Of a stretch of 64,000 nt of DNA, positions 33,059-44,618 are shown piece by piece; the stretch's first letter is position 1; each line of letters begins with the position of its first letter. The notes below the pieces were generated by a model. That model saw only the letters and a list, made by a program, of their open reading frames with translations, ran no database searches and had not been told where the DNA came from. The DNA comes from Juglans regia (taxonomy: Eukaryota; Streptophyta; Magnoliopsida; Fagales; Juglandaceae). The stretch lies in the NCBI RefSeq assembly GCF_001411555.2, contig NC_049911.1, positions 35,291,340 through 35,355,339 of the forward strand, read 5' to 3'. Made by a program: the position numbers and the translations under genes.

Positions 33059-36000
33059 ATGCATGCCAAATCGGCACAATCGTTTCGTGATCGGACACAG
33101 GAGTTCCAGAGCATAGCTGATCAGCTTAAGAAGTCATTTTCATCAGGGTCTGTGCCAAATGGACCAAGCAGTAGCTCAAAATCAGAGGAACAACGATCTG
33201 CAGTTGCAATTCAGTCCGAGTTTAACAAGAGGGCCTCTAAGATCGGGTATGGGATACACCAGACATCGCAGAAACTGGCAAAGCTGGCAAAGTGTAAGTA
33301 ATGAATTGAAAAGTTTTTCTTAAAGCGTTAAATTAACAGTCATAAAATATACTGTAGAGTCTAGACGTTTGCTTATTTCAGTTGTAAATCCTAGTTAGGC
33401 ATTACTCATTTATACGTCCTCTGTACTCGGTTATGCCTACTATATTATGAATAAAACTTCTTGATTGATTACTTATAAAACAAAAATTACTGTGGGTACA
33501 AATGTCGGAAAGAAAACAGCGTGGGGGCATTCTTATAATCAAATGGTTGGATTGTGATGATTTTGTTTGTTGTTATTCATTCAAACACAATTAATTTACA
33601 ACAATATATGAAAAGGTTTTTTTTTTGAGAATTTTTTTTTCTTTCGATTTTCAAAAGTTAGATCAATGAAGGTAAACGGATGAAGAGAACTGTATGCTGC
33701 CTAAATAATCATCCAATCATACAGATATTTTAAGAATATGGGCTTAGGGGAATTTAAGTGGGGTAAACACCATTGATTTCGTTCCTTTTTTTCCATGGAG
33801 TTTATATAATCTATAGTGGGATCACATTCCAGACATTGCCTCTTATAGTCAAAGTTCCCCTTTCATGGAGCAAGCACCTATATAACTGCACTAGGCATCA
33901 GCACCTGCGTGAGTTATAACCCTATAGAGCCATAACTTCTTAGCTCTTCCATCCCATTGACCTCCTCAACATCTTTTCTAAAGTTGCATTCCGCACCACG
34001 TAAGCTTTGTCAGAAGGTCTGGATAGTAATGGTCCTACTTTACGACCCAATATTTAACTGCAAAATCATTAATCCTTACTATCCCCTATTACCAGCTCAT
34101 TGTAAATGTATTGTGTGAAGGTTGATGCCAACTTTTCCCTTTAATGTATTTTTGTTGATTTGTAGTGGCAAAGAGGACTTCAGTTTTTGATGACCCCACC
34201 AAAGAAATCCAGGAACTGACAGCTCTTATCAAGCAAGATATTACTGCACTAAACTCTGCAGTTGTAGACCTTCAGCTTCTCTGCAACTCTAGAAACGAGA
34301 GTGGGAATGTCTCTAGTGACACCAATAGTCACTCAACTACAGTTGTAGATGACCTGAAGAATCAGTTGATGAGCACCACAAAAGAGTTCAAAGAAGTTCT
34401 GACCATGAGAACAGAGGTATGGACAGTGTTGCTTGGTATCCTTGCTTCTTCAGCTATGCTGATTATCTCATTGGGATTCTGTTACACCATTGTTGCTTCA
34501 TGGCTCTTTTTAATTATTACTCCAAGACTAATGGTATTTCATTGGCTTCCTGAAGAACTTGAAGGTTCACGAGAACAGAAGACAGTTGTTTTCTTCTACT
34601 GCGTCGAAGGACTCTACAAATCCTTTTGTGCGTCAGCGTCCGCTGGCTGCCAGGTCTGCTGCTAGTACCTCAAACGCCCCTCCTCCTCCATGGGCTAATG
34701 GGTCACCATCTTCATCCCAATCGTTTCCTAGGTAAGACTAAGAGTAAGTTTGTTGGTTTGGCAATATTTGTACTGGGATAGTATTATCTATTTAAGAGTT
34801 AGTTTGTTGGTTTGAGGCTAATTTTTGCTGTGTCTTTTGAGATTTCAATGTTTGTTACTTATCTTGGTTCCAGTCACGAATTGTAAGTTTTCTTGTAAAG
34901 CCAAGTTCTGCTGTGTTTGGGGTTGATGTGGAGTGGAAACTTTGTTTTAGTTATTGCCATTATTTTATCTGTTTCTGCAAGACTTGAAGCTAAGACCTAC
35001 CCAACGACAAGTTATCACCTGAACCAAGATCCTGGGGCCTTGAACTTTTCTATTTACATCCACGTGAAACCTTATTCCTGGTTTCTAAATTTACAGAAAG
35101 CAGATGGATGGGGAGAGTCAGCCATTGGTACAGCATCAGCAGCAACAACAGCAGCTGGTTCCATTGCAAGACACTTACATGCAGAGCAGAGCTGAGGCAC
35201 TTCAGAATGTAGAATCCACTATTCACGAGCTCAGCAGCATTTTCAACCAGCTGGCAACACTGGTCTCTCAGCAAGGAGAGATTGCGATCAGGTTTTACTT
35301 CATAATTTTTTATTTTTATTTTTTTTTTAATAGGTAATCAAGAAGTTTTCTTCATAAAAGTAGGCAAAGCCCAAGTACACAGGGGAGTATACATGAGAAG
35401 TACCTAACTTCATAAATATAATTTACGCTGCACAAGTCAGATAAATTATGGCTAACATTGACCACTTTATTTCAGTATATGTCACGCATCTCATTCGTAA
35501 AGTATTAATACCAGCTGCTAGACTAGTGAATCGTGTTCATCATAAATCCCTCACTATATTTTGGTTGGATTTGTTTGTTTTTTATATGATTATATCAATT
35601 ATCGTAGCCTAAGCTAATTTATGACAGTAATAAGATTTCCACCGGATAAAAGATTACATTTAAGTTTCAGACAAGTTAAAATCTAATTTCTGACAGATAT
35701 ATTTGGAGTCATCATTATCTAAGAGCCTATGTATGAACTGTACAATAGATCTTGCCAATTTTTGCTTCATAACAATATTGGTGCTGAAATGGGCTCTCTC
35801 TCTCTCCCCCCCTCTTACACGAACTCACGGTTAAAAAACTATTCTTATTATTGGGAGATCTATATCAATTTTTCTAATATTTTATAGTAATTTCATTCAA
35901 TGATTGATATCCATATCAATTGTTCCAATCTTTTGCATTATGCATATGCTCAACAGTTAAGAATGTGAAAGGGCTTTCGTGAGCTACATTTATACTAGGA

Positions 36001-36221
36001 ATTCATTGCTTCCTGACCTGAAATTTTTTTTTGACAATTGATCTTGGTGTTTTTGTTGCAGGATTGATGAGAACATGGATGACACGTTGGCAAATGTGGA
36101 GGGAGCACAAGGAGCGCTGCTCAAGTATCTGAACAGCATATCATCTAATAGGTGGCTGATGATCAAGATATTCTTTGTATTGATCTTTTTCCTAATGGTT
36201 TTCCTATTTTTTGTGGCCTAG
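33059..36221 (+). CDS. SYP32: Syntaxin of the SYP31/SYP32 type (Golgi Qa-SNARE), probably SYP32
   Basis: Qa-SNARE for membrane fusion at the Golgi (Sed5/syntaxin-5 class). Exons 33059-33293, 34166-34416, 34556-34731, 35097-35291 and 36062-36221 join in frame to 338 residues, near the family's usual length. The N-terminal part has FRDRTQEF and SEFNKRASKIG; the middle has KRTSVFDDPTKEIQELT and VVDDLKNQLMSTTKEFK, closer to Arabidopsis SYP32 than SYP31. A polyglutamine run (around 35130-35160) precedes the SNARE helix (QDTYMQSRAEALQNVESTIHELS), and the protein ends in a single membrane anchor after SSNRWLM, closing FLFFVA. The start is the ATG at 33059, 27 bases after a 5'-UTR splice acceptor at 33031. 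Intron 4 carries a LINE-tail insertion. Family assignment is firm; the SYP32 rather than SYP31 call is based on motif resemblance recalled by eye. Confidence 0.93.
33417..33487 (+). repeat. LINE 3' tail copy in SYP32 intron 1
   Basis: ctctgtactcggttatgcct, then gaataaaacttcttgattga ttacttataaaa, matches the LINE family end. A target duplication is not convincing. Confidence 0.55.
35306..35406 (-). mobile_element. LINE-tail-only insertion, 101 bp, SYP32 intron 4
   Basis: Minus-strand LINE tail (+ strand aagcccaagtacacagggga) with poly(A), flanked by the perfect 9-bp repeat acttcataa (35297-35305, 35407-35415). Confidence 0.78.
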
Positions 36222-37630
36222 TCACTGCAGATACAGAATTGAAGAGAATGAAGAAAATGTTGTTTTTTCACTTGTGATGATGTTTATATCTTTTCCTTCC
36301 CCGTTTTGCTTTAACCAAATATTCATGCAGGCAGAGATAAATTAAGTTTCCAGTTTGCCTAATGTGATACATATGTATGGATAAATGCAAGTATACATGT
36401 TGAAAACAATGAGAACTGCAAAAATTATTTCTTCATCCTTTTATGGGATATGTTATGATGTATTGTTATACTTGCTGTCTTCACTCCGAGTCTGTGTAAT
36501 GTAAACAAGGGGAGTTTATTGTTGAGCTTTTCGGCACATGCTTTTGGTTTAGACTCCTGAGGTGCCATATTTCCAAGATAGATCACTCTTGGGAAGTTGA
36601 TTTTCTTCATTTAATGGTCACTTTCATGGTGTCAGATGAAAGCTGTTCAAGTTTTTCTTTGGAATGGTATTTTGAAAATTTTTCTCACTTTTTTTCTGGC
36701 GATGTTTTAGTTGGTAGAGTGTATTAGGTTTCTATTTGGCAGTAGTTAGTTAGGGAAATCAACTAATCTGAGAAAAATATGTGCATAAAATTCGAATGTC
36801 AATGGCTTTTCATGAATGGACATACTCATTTGGCCTCTATGCACCTCAAAAACTGAACAAGCTATTAACCTGAAAAGTTGCAATGGTTGTTGTAATCTTT
36901 CCAAATAAACTTCCTACTTCAAGCTCTTGTGATGCTATTATCCATGCAGATTCATCGAATTTCTTTCCGAATGGACAAAATTAAATGAAAATATAATGAT
37001 AGATGATTGTATCATAATTAAACGAATGGAGTATAAACCTGTTAACATGCATAGACTTTTTGTATTTATTTATCAAATGGTGTCAGATTATCAAATATAA
37101 TGCTTTTAGATGTTAGAGAGAGAGAGAGAGTTAACCGGAAGTTACACGAGATTTTTAAGCAACTCCCACAATTTTTTTAATGTCCCGTTATAAATATTTG
37201 CTAAAGGCGGTGCCACAATGTTTTAGGAATTCAACTTTTTAAAAATGTTTAGGATTATAAAAAAAAAATCAGAAAATAAATTATATTTACTTTCATTCTA
37301 CCACTACGTATAATTAAAATTATTTAGATAAACATAATTTTAATTTTGATAAAATTATCACCTGTCTATACTAAAAAAATACTTAATCGCAACTCCATTT
37401 TTAGATATTTTAAATTATAAATATTAAAGTTTATTCTCAACAATTATTTTTAAAAAATAAACAATTGAGATTTTATTTTAATAAATGATAAATGTGGTAG
37501 ATATTAAGGGGGAACAAACAAAAGGGGGGAAAGAATAAAGTCTATAAAGGACCGCCTTTCGCAATATTTTCTTGTACCAAGCTCGTAATTCTAAAGATTT
37601 TTTAAGTACCATTAGGTAAAGAACCGACCC
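36222..37630. other. SYP32 3' UTR and intergenic region
   Basis: The first ~300 bases are probably SYP32 3' UTR. Beyond this is AT-rich sequence with a short GA repeat (37116-37131) and no gene. Confidence 0.6.
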
Positions 37631-37631
37631 C

Positions 37632-37738
37632 TATAAAACCTCCCAATTAATTGCATCTCTCATTACGTTATCTTCTCTCTCAATTTTAGCCCTACTCTCT
37701 GCAACCATAACAGAATCTCTCTCTCTCTCTCTCTCTCA
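37632..37738 (+). promoter_or_regulatory. Core promoter of the charged-protein gene: TATA box plus CT-rich patch
   Basis: A TATA box (tataaaa, 37632-37638) lies about 30-35 bases before a pyrimidine-rich start region (ctcattacgttatcttctctctc), followed by a perfect CT microsatellite at about 37713-37738. This is a typical plant core promoter with a Y patch. It is followed by a ~430-base leader containing a 13-codon upstream ORF at 37978-38019. Confidence 0.5.
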
Positions 37739-38168
37739 TTTATTATTCTTCCTCTTCTTCTCCCCCCACCCTCTCTGTTCCTCTCGCGAGCTTTCCTTCT
37801 GTAAATTTTTCTTTCCATAACTTCCTCTCTCCGAATACCTAATCTTCGCTGAATCTGATCTCCCGGAGGACCCTCCATTTTTCGCGACTCTCATCTCAAC
37901 CGAAGGAAGTTTCATATAGAAGCATAAAGTTTTCTGTTTCTTTTTTGCCTTCACAATACATAGCAGTGTATTTTTGGATGGGATCTTGTTTGATCTCGAG
38001 TACTCGGAACCCTAAATAATAAGGAAATCCTCCGATTTGATATTATTCACAGCGAATTTACGCTTCGACCCGAGAGATACACTGAAATTATACATTTCTC
38101 CCTTAATTCTTTATCCTAAATTTATATCCATTATCGCCACTTGGGGCCGATCTGGGAGCAGAGGAAAA

Positions 38169-41100
38169 ATGGTGGGCGGTGGAAGCAGGAGAGACGAGGG
38201 GTCGATGGTGATCAACAATACCAACGTGTTTGCGGCGCTCGAGACTCTGCGGAAGAAGAAGAAGTCCGATAAGGACCGCAAGAGCAGTAAAGGTTCCTCT
38301 AAGGCCCAAACCGCATCAGCGGCGGCCCAGCCCAAGGAGCCCGAGCCGCAGGTGTATTGGGCCCCGGCCCCTTTGAATGCCAAATCGTGGGCCGATGTTG
38401 ACGATGAAGATGACGATGACTATTACGCCACGACCGCCCCGCCCCAGGCGGTCTGGAGAGCGGCGGATCAGCATGATCAGCAGAATCAGGAGCAGGAGAG
38501 CCCTCTACAGGTGGGCGTATTTCTTTTTCTTTTATTGCACTCTTTGCATTAGCTGGTGACTGTTTTTTCTCTCTCTTTATTGCTTTTCTCGCTTTTTTTT
38601 TTAAACAAAAATTACGTGTCTTTTTGGAATATTGCCTGATGAAAACAGTATGGATTGCCGATCTCAATAATTTATGTTTCTATCTTTTAGTTGGTATTTT
38701 AAACTATTTTAAGAGTTTTCTCGTTGCTTGCTCACAGCTTTAACCATCTTGTCATATTTGAGACTCGTTTCCTGTGTCCGTTTTGAAGTCTTCATCTTAG
38801 CAATAAGAGAAAATCTTCTTCACACTCTACTGTGTGAAGAAGCCCCAGCACACCTAACGTGCTGGGGGTGAAAAAAAAAAAGGAAAAAAAAAAAAAACTA
38901 TGTGAGGTGTGTGGACGATGGGATTATTATTATTTTACTAATCATATTCTCTATCGTCATGTATACAAACATGCATGAAAAGTTTATGAAAAGAAATGTC
39001 TTCATAGCCGTACCCAAGCGTAATTGCTCTCATGAATCCTCAAGCATCTTTGGACAACCATTGCCGTCTTGTCTTGTCTTCTAGCATGTGTACATCAGGG
39101 TTGATCGCGTGAAACAGGTAGGTCTAACCTACCCCAGGCCTTTAAGGCCCCGCTTGAATCCTGGAATTTACTTGAGAAAGTATGTGTTGCAAAATGAAGA
39201 AATTAACATCTATGCATGTACTGGTAAAGAGGCTCATGTGTACAGTAACTCTGAAACACAGTTGATGATGTAACAAGTTTGATGAATTTTTGAACACTTC
39301 AAAAGTAAGATCATGGTTGATGGATAGATGCAAACTTTTGTTAACTAGATATGGCAGCATTAGTATGCAGAAGAGAAAGGCTTATGCTGCTGTTGTTTCA
39401 AAGGAAGTTTAGATTGATGGGATTTTGGTGACTTAGAATTTGATTGAATATGGCCACACAAAAGTGGTTTTACGTTGATGGAAGTTGTTTGAATAGAATC
39501 ATCTACTTAGTAATAGAAAATTGTATGATCTTTCCCTCTAGTGTTGGGCCGGCAGGGGTTAGAAGATGGTTTCTATGGTGACATGAATTTTTTAGATTTG
39601 TATTTTTTATTTGGTTTTTGTTTTGGGTCTGTAGTGGGAGGTAAGATTTTACTGTTTTTTCTATTGACCTTGCTCATGTTATTAATTTCATGATTTATGA
39701 CCATGGGAATCATCAAGAATCAGTTTGGTTTTCTGTACTGGAAGGCATTAATTGCTTGTGTATCTGCTTTTACAGGATAGTGAGAGTGAAGAAGATATTC
39801 TTGATGAAGATGATGATGATGTAGAGGAAGAGGAAGAGCATGAACGTGAACCAGATGTTCCTGTGCACCCTGAAGCACTAGGGAAGAAACCCCTTGAAGT
39901 TTCTGAGCGACCTAAGGAGTCGGAGAGGCAGCTTTCAAAAAAGGAGAGGAAGAAGAAGGAACTTGCAGAACTTGAGGCCCTTTTGGCTGATTTTGGAGTT
40001 ACCCAGAAAGAGAGCAATGGTCAAGATGAGTCCAGTGGTAAATTTTACCCATTAATTGTAAATGAGACCCCCTCTTTAATGCTTTTAATTGTGTGCCTAG
40101 TTCAGTTTCCCTGATTAAAATAGTGAAGTTCCCCTTTCCAAATTCTGCTATTCTTTTATCTCTTGAATTCTTTTGATAAGTAATGAAGGATTTTATTGAT
40201 GAAAATAATAGGCATAGCCCATGTACACATGATGTATACAAGAGAGACACCTATGCTTTATTTTTGTCTTTTATCTTTTGAGTTTGGGATTTAAGGAGTT
40301 TCAAGAAGCTGAATTGTAAGTTATCTTGTTCCAAGAGTCTAACTATCATCTCTTCTAGGGTTTTATGCAATAGATTCTACTCTCTCCCTCTCTCTCTATC
40401 TCACCTGCTTGTGTGCAGACACAGACAGACAACACAACCACTGGCGGAGAAACACAGATGCATGCATGTGATTGCACATGCACATCGAATCACAATCTCT
40501 GAAGCTTAGGCACGTTTGTTGTTTGTTCTGTCCTTGGATCACCACATTTGTTTCGTAATTTCAGGTTCTGATTTCTAATATGCCAATTTTTAGAAATATG
40601 AAACCTCAAGCTTATTTGCATCTTGCATAGTGCTGGAGTTGCTCCTTTTGATGCTTTAGATTTTGATTATTTGGCAATTGTTTTAATTTTTGATGTGATG
40701 ATAATTAGGCACCCTGGGATTTATATCAGCCAGTAAGCATTTAACATTTCACATGCATTAATGTTGGTAAATTTGTCTAAATTAGTGTATTTCTTGTCTT
40801 GCATCTTCAGATGTTGCACAAGATAAGAAAGATGGGGAGCCTAATGCAGATGGAGAGAAAAGGGAAAATGCAGAGTCCAAAAGTTCCAAGAAAAAGAAAA
40901 GGAAGGATAAAACTTCCAAGGAGGTGAAAGAAGCCCATGAACATCCCAACAACACGGATGCAACCAATGGGCAAGATGAAGCTGCTGTTAGTGAACAGAC
41001 AGAGGAGGATGCATCGGCTGTTGATGTGAAAGAGCGGCTAAAGAAGATGGCATCTGTGAAGAAGAAGAAATCTAGTAAAGAGTTGGACGCTGCTGCAAAA

Positions 41101-41193
41101 GCTGCTGCTCAAGAGGCTGCTGCAAGGAATGCAAGACTTGCTGCAGCAAAGAAGAAAGAGAAGAACCATTATAATCAACAGCCAATGCGGTAA
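38169..41193 (+). CDS. Uncharacterised charged, lysine/glutamate-rich plant protein (328 aa)
   Basis: I do not recognise a named function. Three exons, 38169-38510, 39776-40037 and 40811-41193, join in frame to 328 residues ending at TAA 41191-41193. The N-terminal part has a hydrophobic-basic patch NVFAALETLRKKKKSDK, then an acidic block with a conserved-looking WAPAPLNAKSWADVDDED. Exon 2 has a strongly acidic run (about 39790-39850) followed by a basic helix ending LEALLADFGVTQKE. Exon 3 is lysine-rich (KKKKRKDK; KERLKKMASVKKKK) with an alanine-rich helical C-terminus (AAAKAAAQEAAARNARLAAAKKKEK). Composition suggests a largely disordered or coiled-coil, possibly nuclear or nucleolar protein with lysine clusters usable as nuclear localisation signals; this is inference. 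No catalytic motif, signal peptide or membrane segment is visible. Confidence 0.85.
40170..40266 (-). mobile_element. LINE-tail-only insertion, ~97 bp, intron 2 of the charged-protein gene
   Basis: Minus-strand LINE tail (+ strand catagcccatgtacacatga) flanked by an imperfect 18-bp repeat, tcttttatctcttgaatt (40152-40169) and tcttttatcttttgagtt (40267-40284). Confidence 0.75.
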
Positions 41194-41718
41194 TCTAGGA
41201 ATTTGTTGACAAACAGAGCTTCAACATCTATATAGGAACATGTATCTCTCAATGTTCAGAGGACAGTCCGAAATAAACTTGGCTCTGGTTTTGTGGAAGA
41301 TGGCTTGTAGTTGATTGCCATGGACTTATAGAGGCTTCTCTTTTGGCTTTTTGGATCTTATCGTTGGTCATTTGTTATGGGACATTTCATTGTGGCAGTT
41401 TTGGTTCCTAAATATTCTTCCTTCGAAACTGGAAAGTAGTTCAACTTGGTAGCTGTGTATTTCTGTAGTGCTTCCTCGTGTTTGCTTTTTTTTTTTTGTT
41501 CTTTTGTTCCTGTGCTCGTCTTATGGAAAATCTTTGGCACTGTGAAAAGTTATGGCAGTTCTTTGGAATCTTGTTCTGCTTCTTGCTGAAAGAGTAATCC
41601 CAGCCTTTTGTAAACCACTGCAAATTGGTGAAGTTCAGTAAAAAAAAATGGGGCTGTTTCCACTGGTTACGGTATCTAATTTCTTGAGTCATTATTCATA
41701 AAAAAAATAATATGTATT

Positions 41719-42515
41719 CTAGGGCTGTGCAGAAAAGTTGCTAACTCGTACCGTCTGTACAACCCGACCTGACCAATAAAAGCTGGTTGAACTAACTTGC
41801 AAATTAAACATGCTAATTGTCGGTTTTGATCCGATTAAAACTCTCCAAATCTCAAACCATTTGCCATCCCTCCCCAAATCTCAAACCCTAGCTGCCATAC
41901 CTCCCCATTTTTCATTGTCGTCGCCATCAACTCGGTTCGTCATCACCGTCGACTCCATTCGTCGACTCTAACAAGTAACAAGCACAACCTCAAACAGAGG
42001 GAAAATAAGGAAAATCGCATGGTCATTTCGACTCAAACAATACAATCATCATTCACTTCCCCACGACCCAATAACATATAAGCATTAGATATGGAGAGAG
42101 AGAAAGAGAGAGGTACACATAGGAAAGAGTAAAGAAAATGAGGATATAGGGGCAGAGTCGAATCCGAGAATATAAGTTTTGCTAGGTGAGGATTTACCAT
42201 TCCTCGAGACCACGCGATCCAACTTGCTGTAGCCCTCATCCACCAAGCATCCAAGAATTCATCACAAGATAGCTGATTAATCGACAAAGCTCATCTTAGC
42301 TAAAACATTTTGGTAGCCTGAATAAAAACATCACGCGACCTCATTCGAATCTTCAAGTCTTGGAAAAGAAATGGTATTGGGCATGTGAGAGTTTAGACTT
42401 TTAACTCAACTAGCATACGGATTGACCCAACTCAGGTCGGGTCAGTTATTTTCTTGTTGGCCTGGTCACCGGGTCGGGCTCAAATCCAAGCCAGATTGGT
42501 CGGGTTGCATGCCTA
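41719..42515. mobile_element. Probable non-autonomous hAT-like element, 797 bp
   Basis: Starts tagggctgtgcag and ends ttgcatgccta, weakly complementary ends of hAT style, with repeated cgggtcgg motifs near the right end. Flanking octamers atgtattc (41711-41718) and atgtaatt (42516-42523) match at 6 of 8 positions. The interior has ccctagctgccatacctccc-like and tcgtcgccatcaactcggtt-like stretches that look like captured genic leader sequence; no transposase. Confidence 0.5.
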
Positions 42516-42798
42516 ATGTAATTTGAGAATGGTAGGCTACTACATTTATGTTTTTTCAACTAAATCCTATCACGGATATTTGCGAGAATTCTTTATTTTT
42601 TTATTTTGTATAATGTTTTCGTGCAGAATATATTGTACCGTAGCATTGTTTTGGTAGACCTTGTAGTTTCTACAGGTTTAATTTGGCGTGGTCTTGGGTT
42701 TATTGGTTTGAGAAGAGGCAAGGTTGGATTGCTCGCAAGGTTTTGCTGATTCATTTTGCATCTGTTACTCTTTCAAGTTTATGCATTAGGAATAGATA

Positions 42799-42966
42799 AA
42801 TGATTTGTACAACTCCCAAATAGACAAGTCTCATACAAACCTTTGTAAAAAAGTAGACCCCACCTTAAAAAAGTGAAAAAAAAACTATTAATTATTTGTG
42901 AAACCCATTTTTTTACAAAAGGCTTGTATGAGACTTATCTATTTGAGGCTTGTATCTAACATTACT
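42799..42966. mobile_element. Foldback MITE, ~168 bp
   Basis: The left arm (aaatagacaagtctcataca ... cctttgtaaaaaa) and right arm (ttttttacaaaaggcttgta ... tgagacttatctattt) are complementary over about 50 bases with few mismatches, around an AT-rich loop. Non-coding. Confidence 0.75.
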
Positions 42967-43956
42967 CTTAAGAATATGAATGTTTAGCAATTTTTAGGTG
43001 TATTTTGGTTCTCAAGGGCCTGACTATAAATGAGAGAGAGAAGTTGTGTGTAGAGTATATGCGTTAACATCGTGTTTTGTATGATGGATAAGGTTCTTGC
43101 AACTTGGGCCACGATCATTTCTTACAAACAAGAAACTAAAGATGGGTCAGGGATGGTTCGAGAAACCTCCGATGCTTAAGTTAATATCACATGTTTAGAG
43201 TACCACCTGTAGAATAACAGAGTTTAGAGAGAGTTATTTGTACTTGAGACGTAGCTTTTATATGATGTTTCAAGGGGGAACATTATGTACCCAATGTCAA
43301 GATTTAGTCATCCCACCCGTAATTGTTTTAACCTAAGTATTTAATGCGATGTGGTGTTATGAGATAAAGCTTTTAATGCGGCGTGACTTATGAGATGACG
43401 CGTCCCATTTGTCCATCTTCGCCTAATGTAACTTAGAGGTCCGGGCTCTTTGGGTGACTCTGGTGCCGCCGAAGGGTAAGGTTCTAGTTGAATTGGGCTT
43501 CATTGTTTTGTCCCAAGCTCAACTAGTGCGGGTCATGTAGAAAATATCCCCAATTTTATTCTTGGTGATTCATACTCACATGAGCCATTTTATAATATTA
43601 CGATAGAGGAGTAATGTTAGATATAATTTTAGGATATGTAATTTTTGCATATTATATTTTTTAAAAAATAAAGTCTATTATTAAAAAAATAATATTTTTA
43701 TATTTATTCGTATTTAAAAAAAATACACAATTTGCACATGTAAGACTGAAAATATCACAGAAGATACGTGACTTCTGCACCGCGGAGTCCGAATAAGTTT
43801 GTTTTTGTCATTTGGAACATTCTCTAGTGGTATTTTCGTCAATGGCCGCCAGCGATATATTCCCCGTTTTCCTTCCTTCTTTCTTTCCCACCCAGACACA
43901 AAAATCTCCGGGCTATTATTTGGCGAGACAAATCCAAATTCCAATAGCGTATTAGC

Positions 43957-43957
43957 G

Positions 43958-43993
<36 letters not shown>

Positions 43994-43994
43994 G
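43957..43994. repeat. CT/CA microsatellite in the TIC236 promoter-leader region
   Basis: About thirteen CT units followed by six CA units, about 630 bases before the TIC236 start. CT-rich tracts are common in plant 5' leaders; a regulatory role is not shown. Confidence 0.75.
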
Positions 43995-44618
43995 CGAAAG
44001 CCTCTAACGTCAAGATATCGTCTCTCAAAAGCAATCGAAGTCTCGTTCTTTCCTATTTTCGCATACCTTCTTCGGGAAAATGCTTGCTTTCACTTCAGGT
44101 TCTAATTATCCCCTTCGAATCCCCCCCAAATTCTTATTGCCATTTTGCTGCCTAACGCACACACATATGCGTCGCTCTGCTCCGCTTCGTATATCTATGT
44201 ATAATTTCTCATGCCGAAAATTATTTTTTCCTCTACACTTCTGGTTGCTGAGAAAATTTGAAGATCTCACCTCACATTCATTAAGGCGCTGGCTGAGAAA
44301 GGAAAAATTGGAGCTTCGTTCCTGTTGTTGTTTTTTTTTTGGTTCTCTTTAATAAAATTCGGGGTTATTCCACCACTAAGAACAATATACGTTAAGATTC
44401 AATGTTCTGTTTTTTCCTTAATCTTCTTTCCCTGTGTTTGTTTGTTTGCTTGTTTTTTCAAGTTGAAGACACTTATGAAAGCGTTTTCCTACTTTTCTAG
44501 GATTTGAATGCTTGGAAGCTTTGTAATGATATGAATTGTTAAGGGGGGCTGAGAGCAGGTTCTTGGTCCCCGGCCGATGAGTCGCTGCTGGCTGAAGGTG
44601 TATTTCTGAGGGAAGACA

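Larger units (their letters stand above)
41194..43950. other. Intergenic region between the charged-protein gene and TIC236
   Basis: Starts with the 3' UTR (an aataaa at 41272-41277). Apart from the two elements at 41719-42515 and 42799-42966, the remainder has an AT-rich gtaatgttagatataatttt-type MITE-like stretch at 43612-43740 and no gene. Confidence 0.55.

Noticed and set aside
44080..44352. 90-codon open frame upstream of TIC236
   Set aside because: It lies in the leader/probable 5'-UTR intron, runs through a likely splice donor, and shows no family resemblance; at most a uORF.
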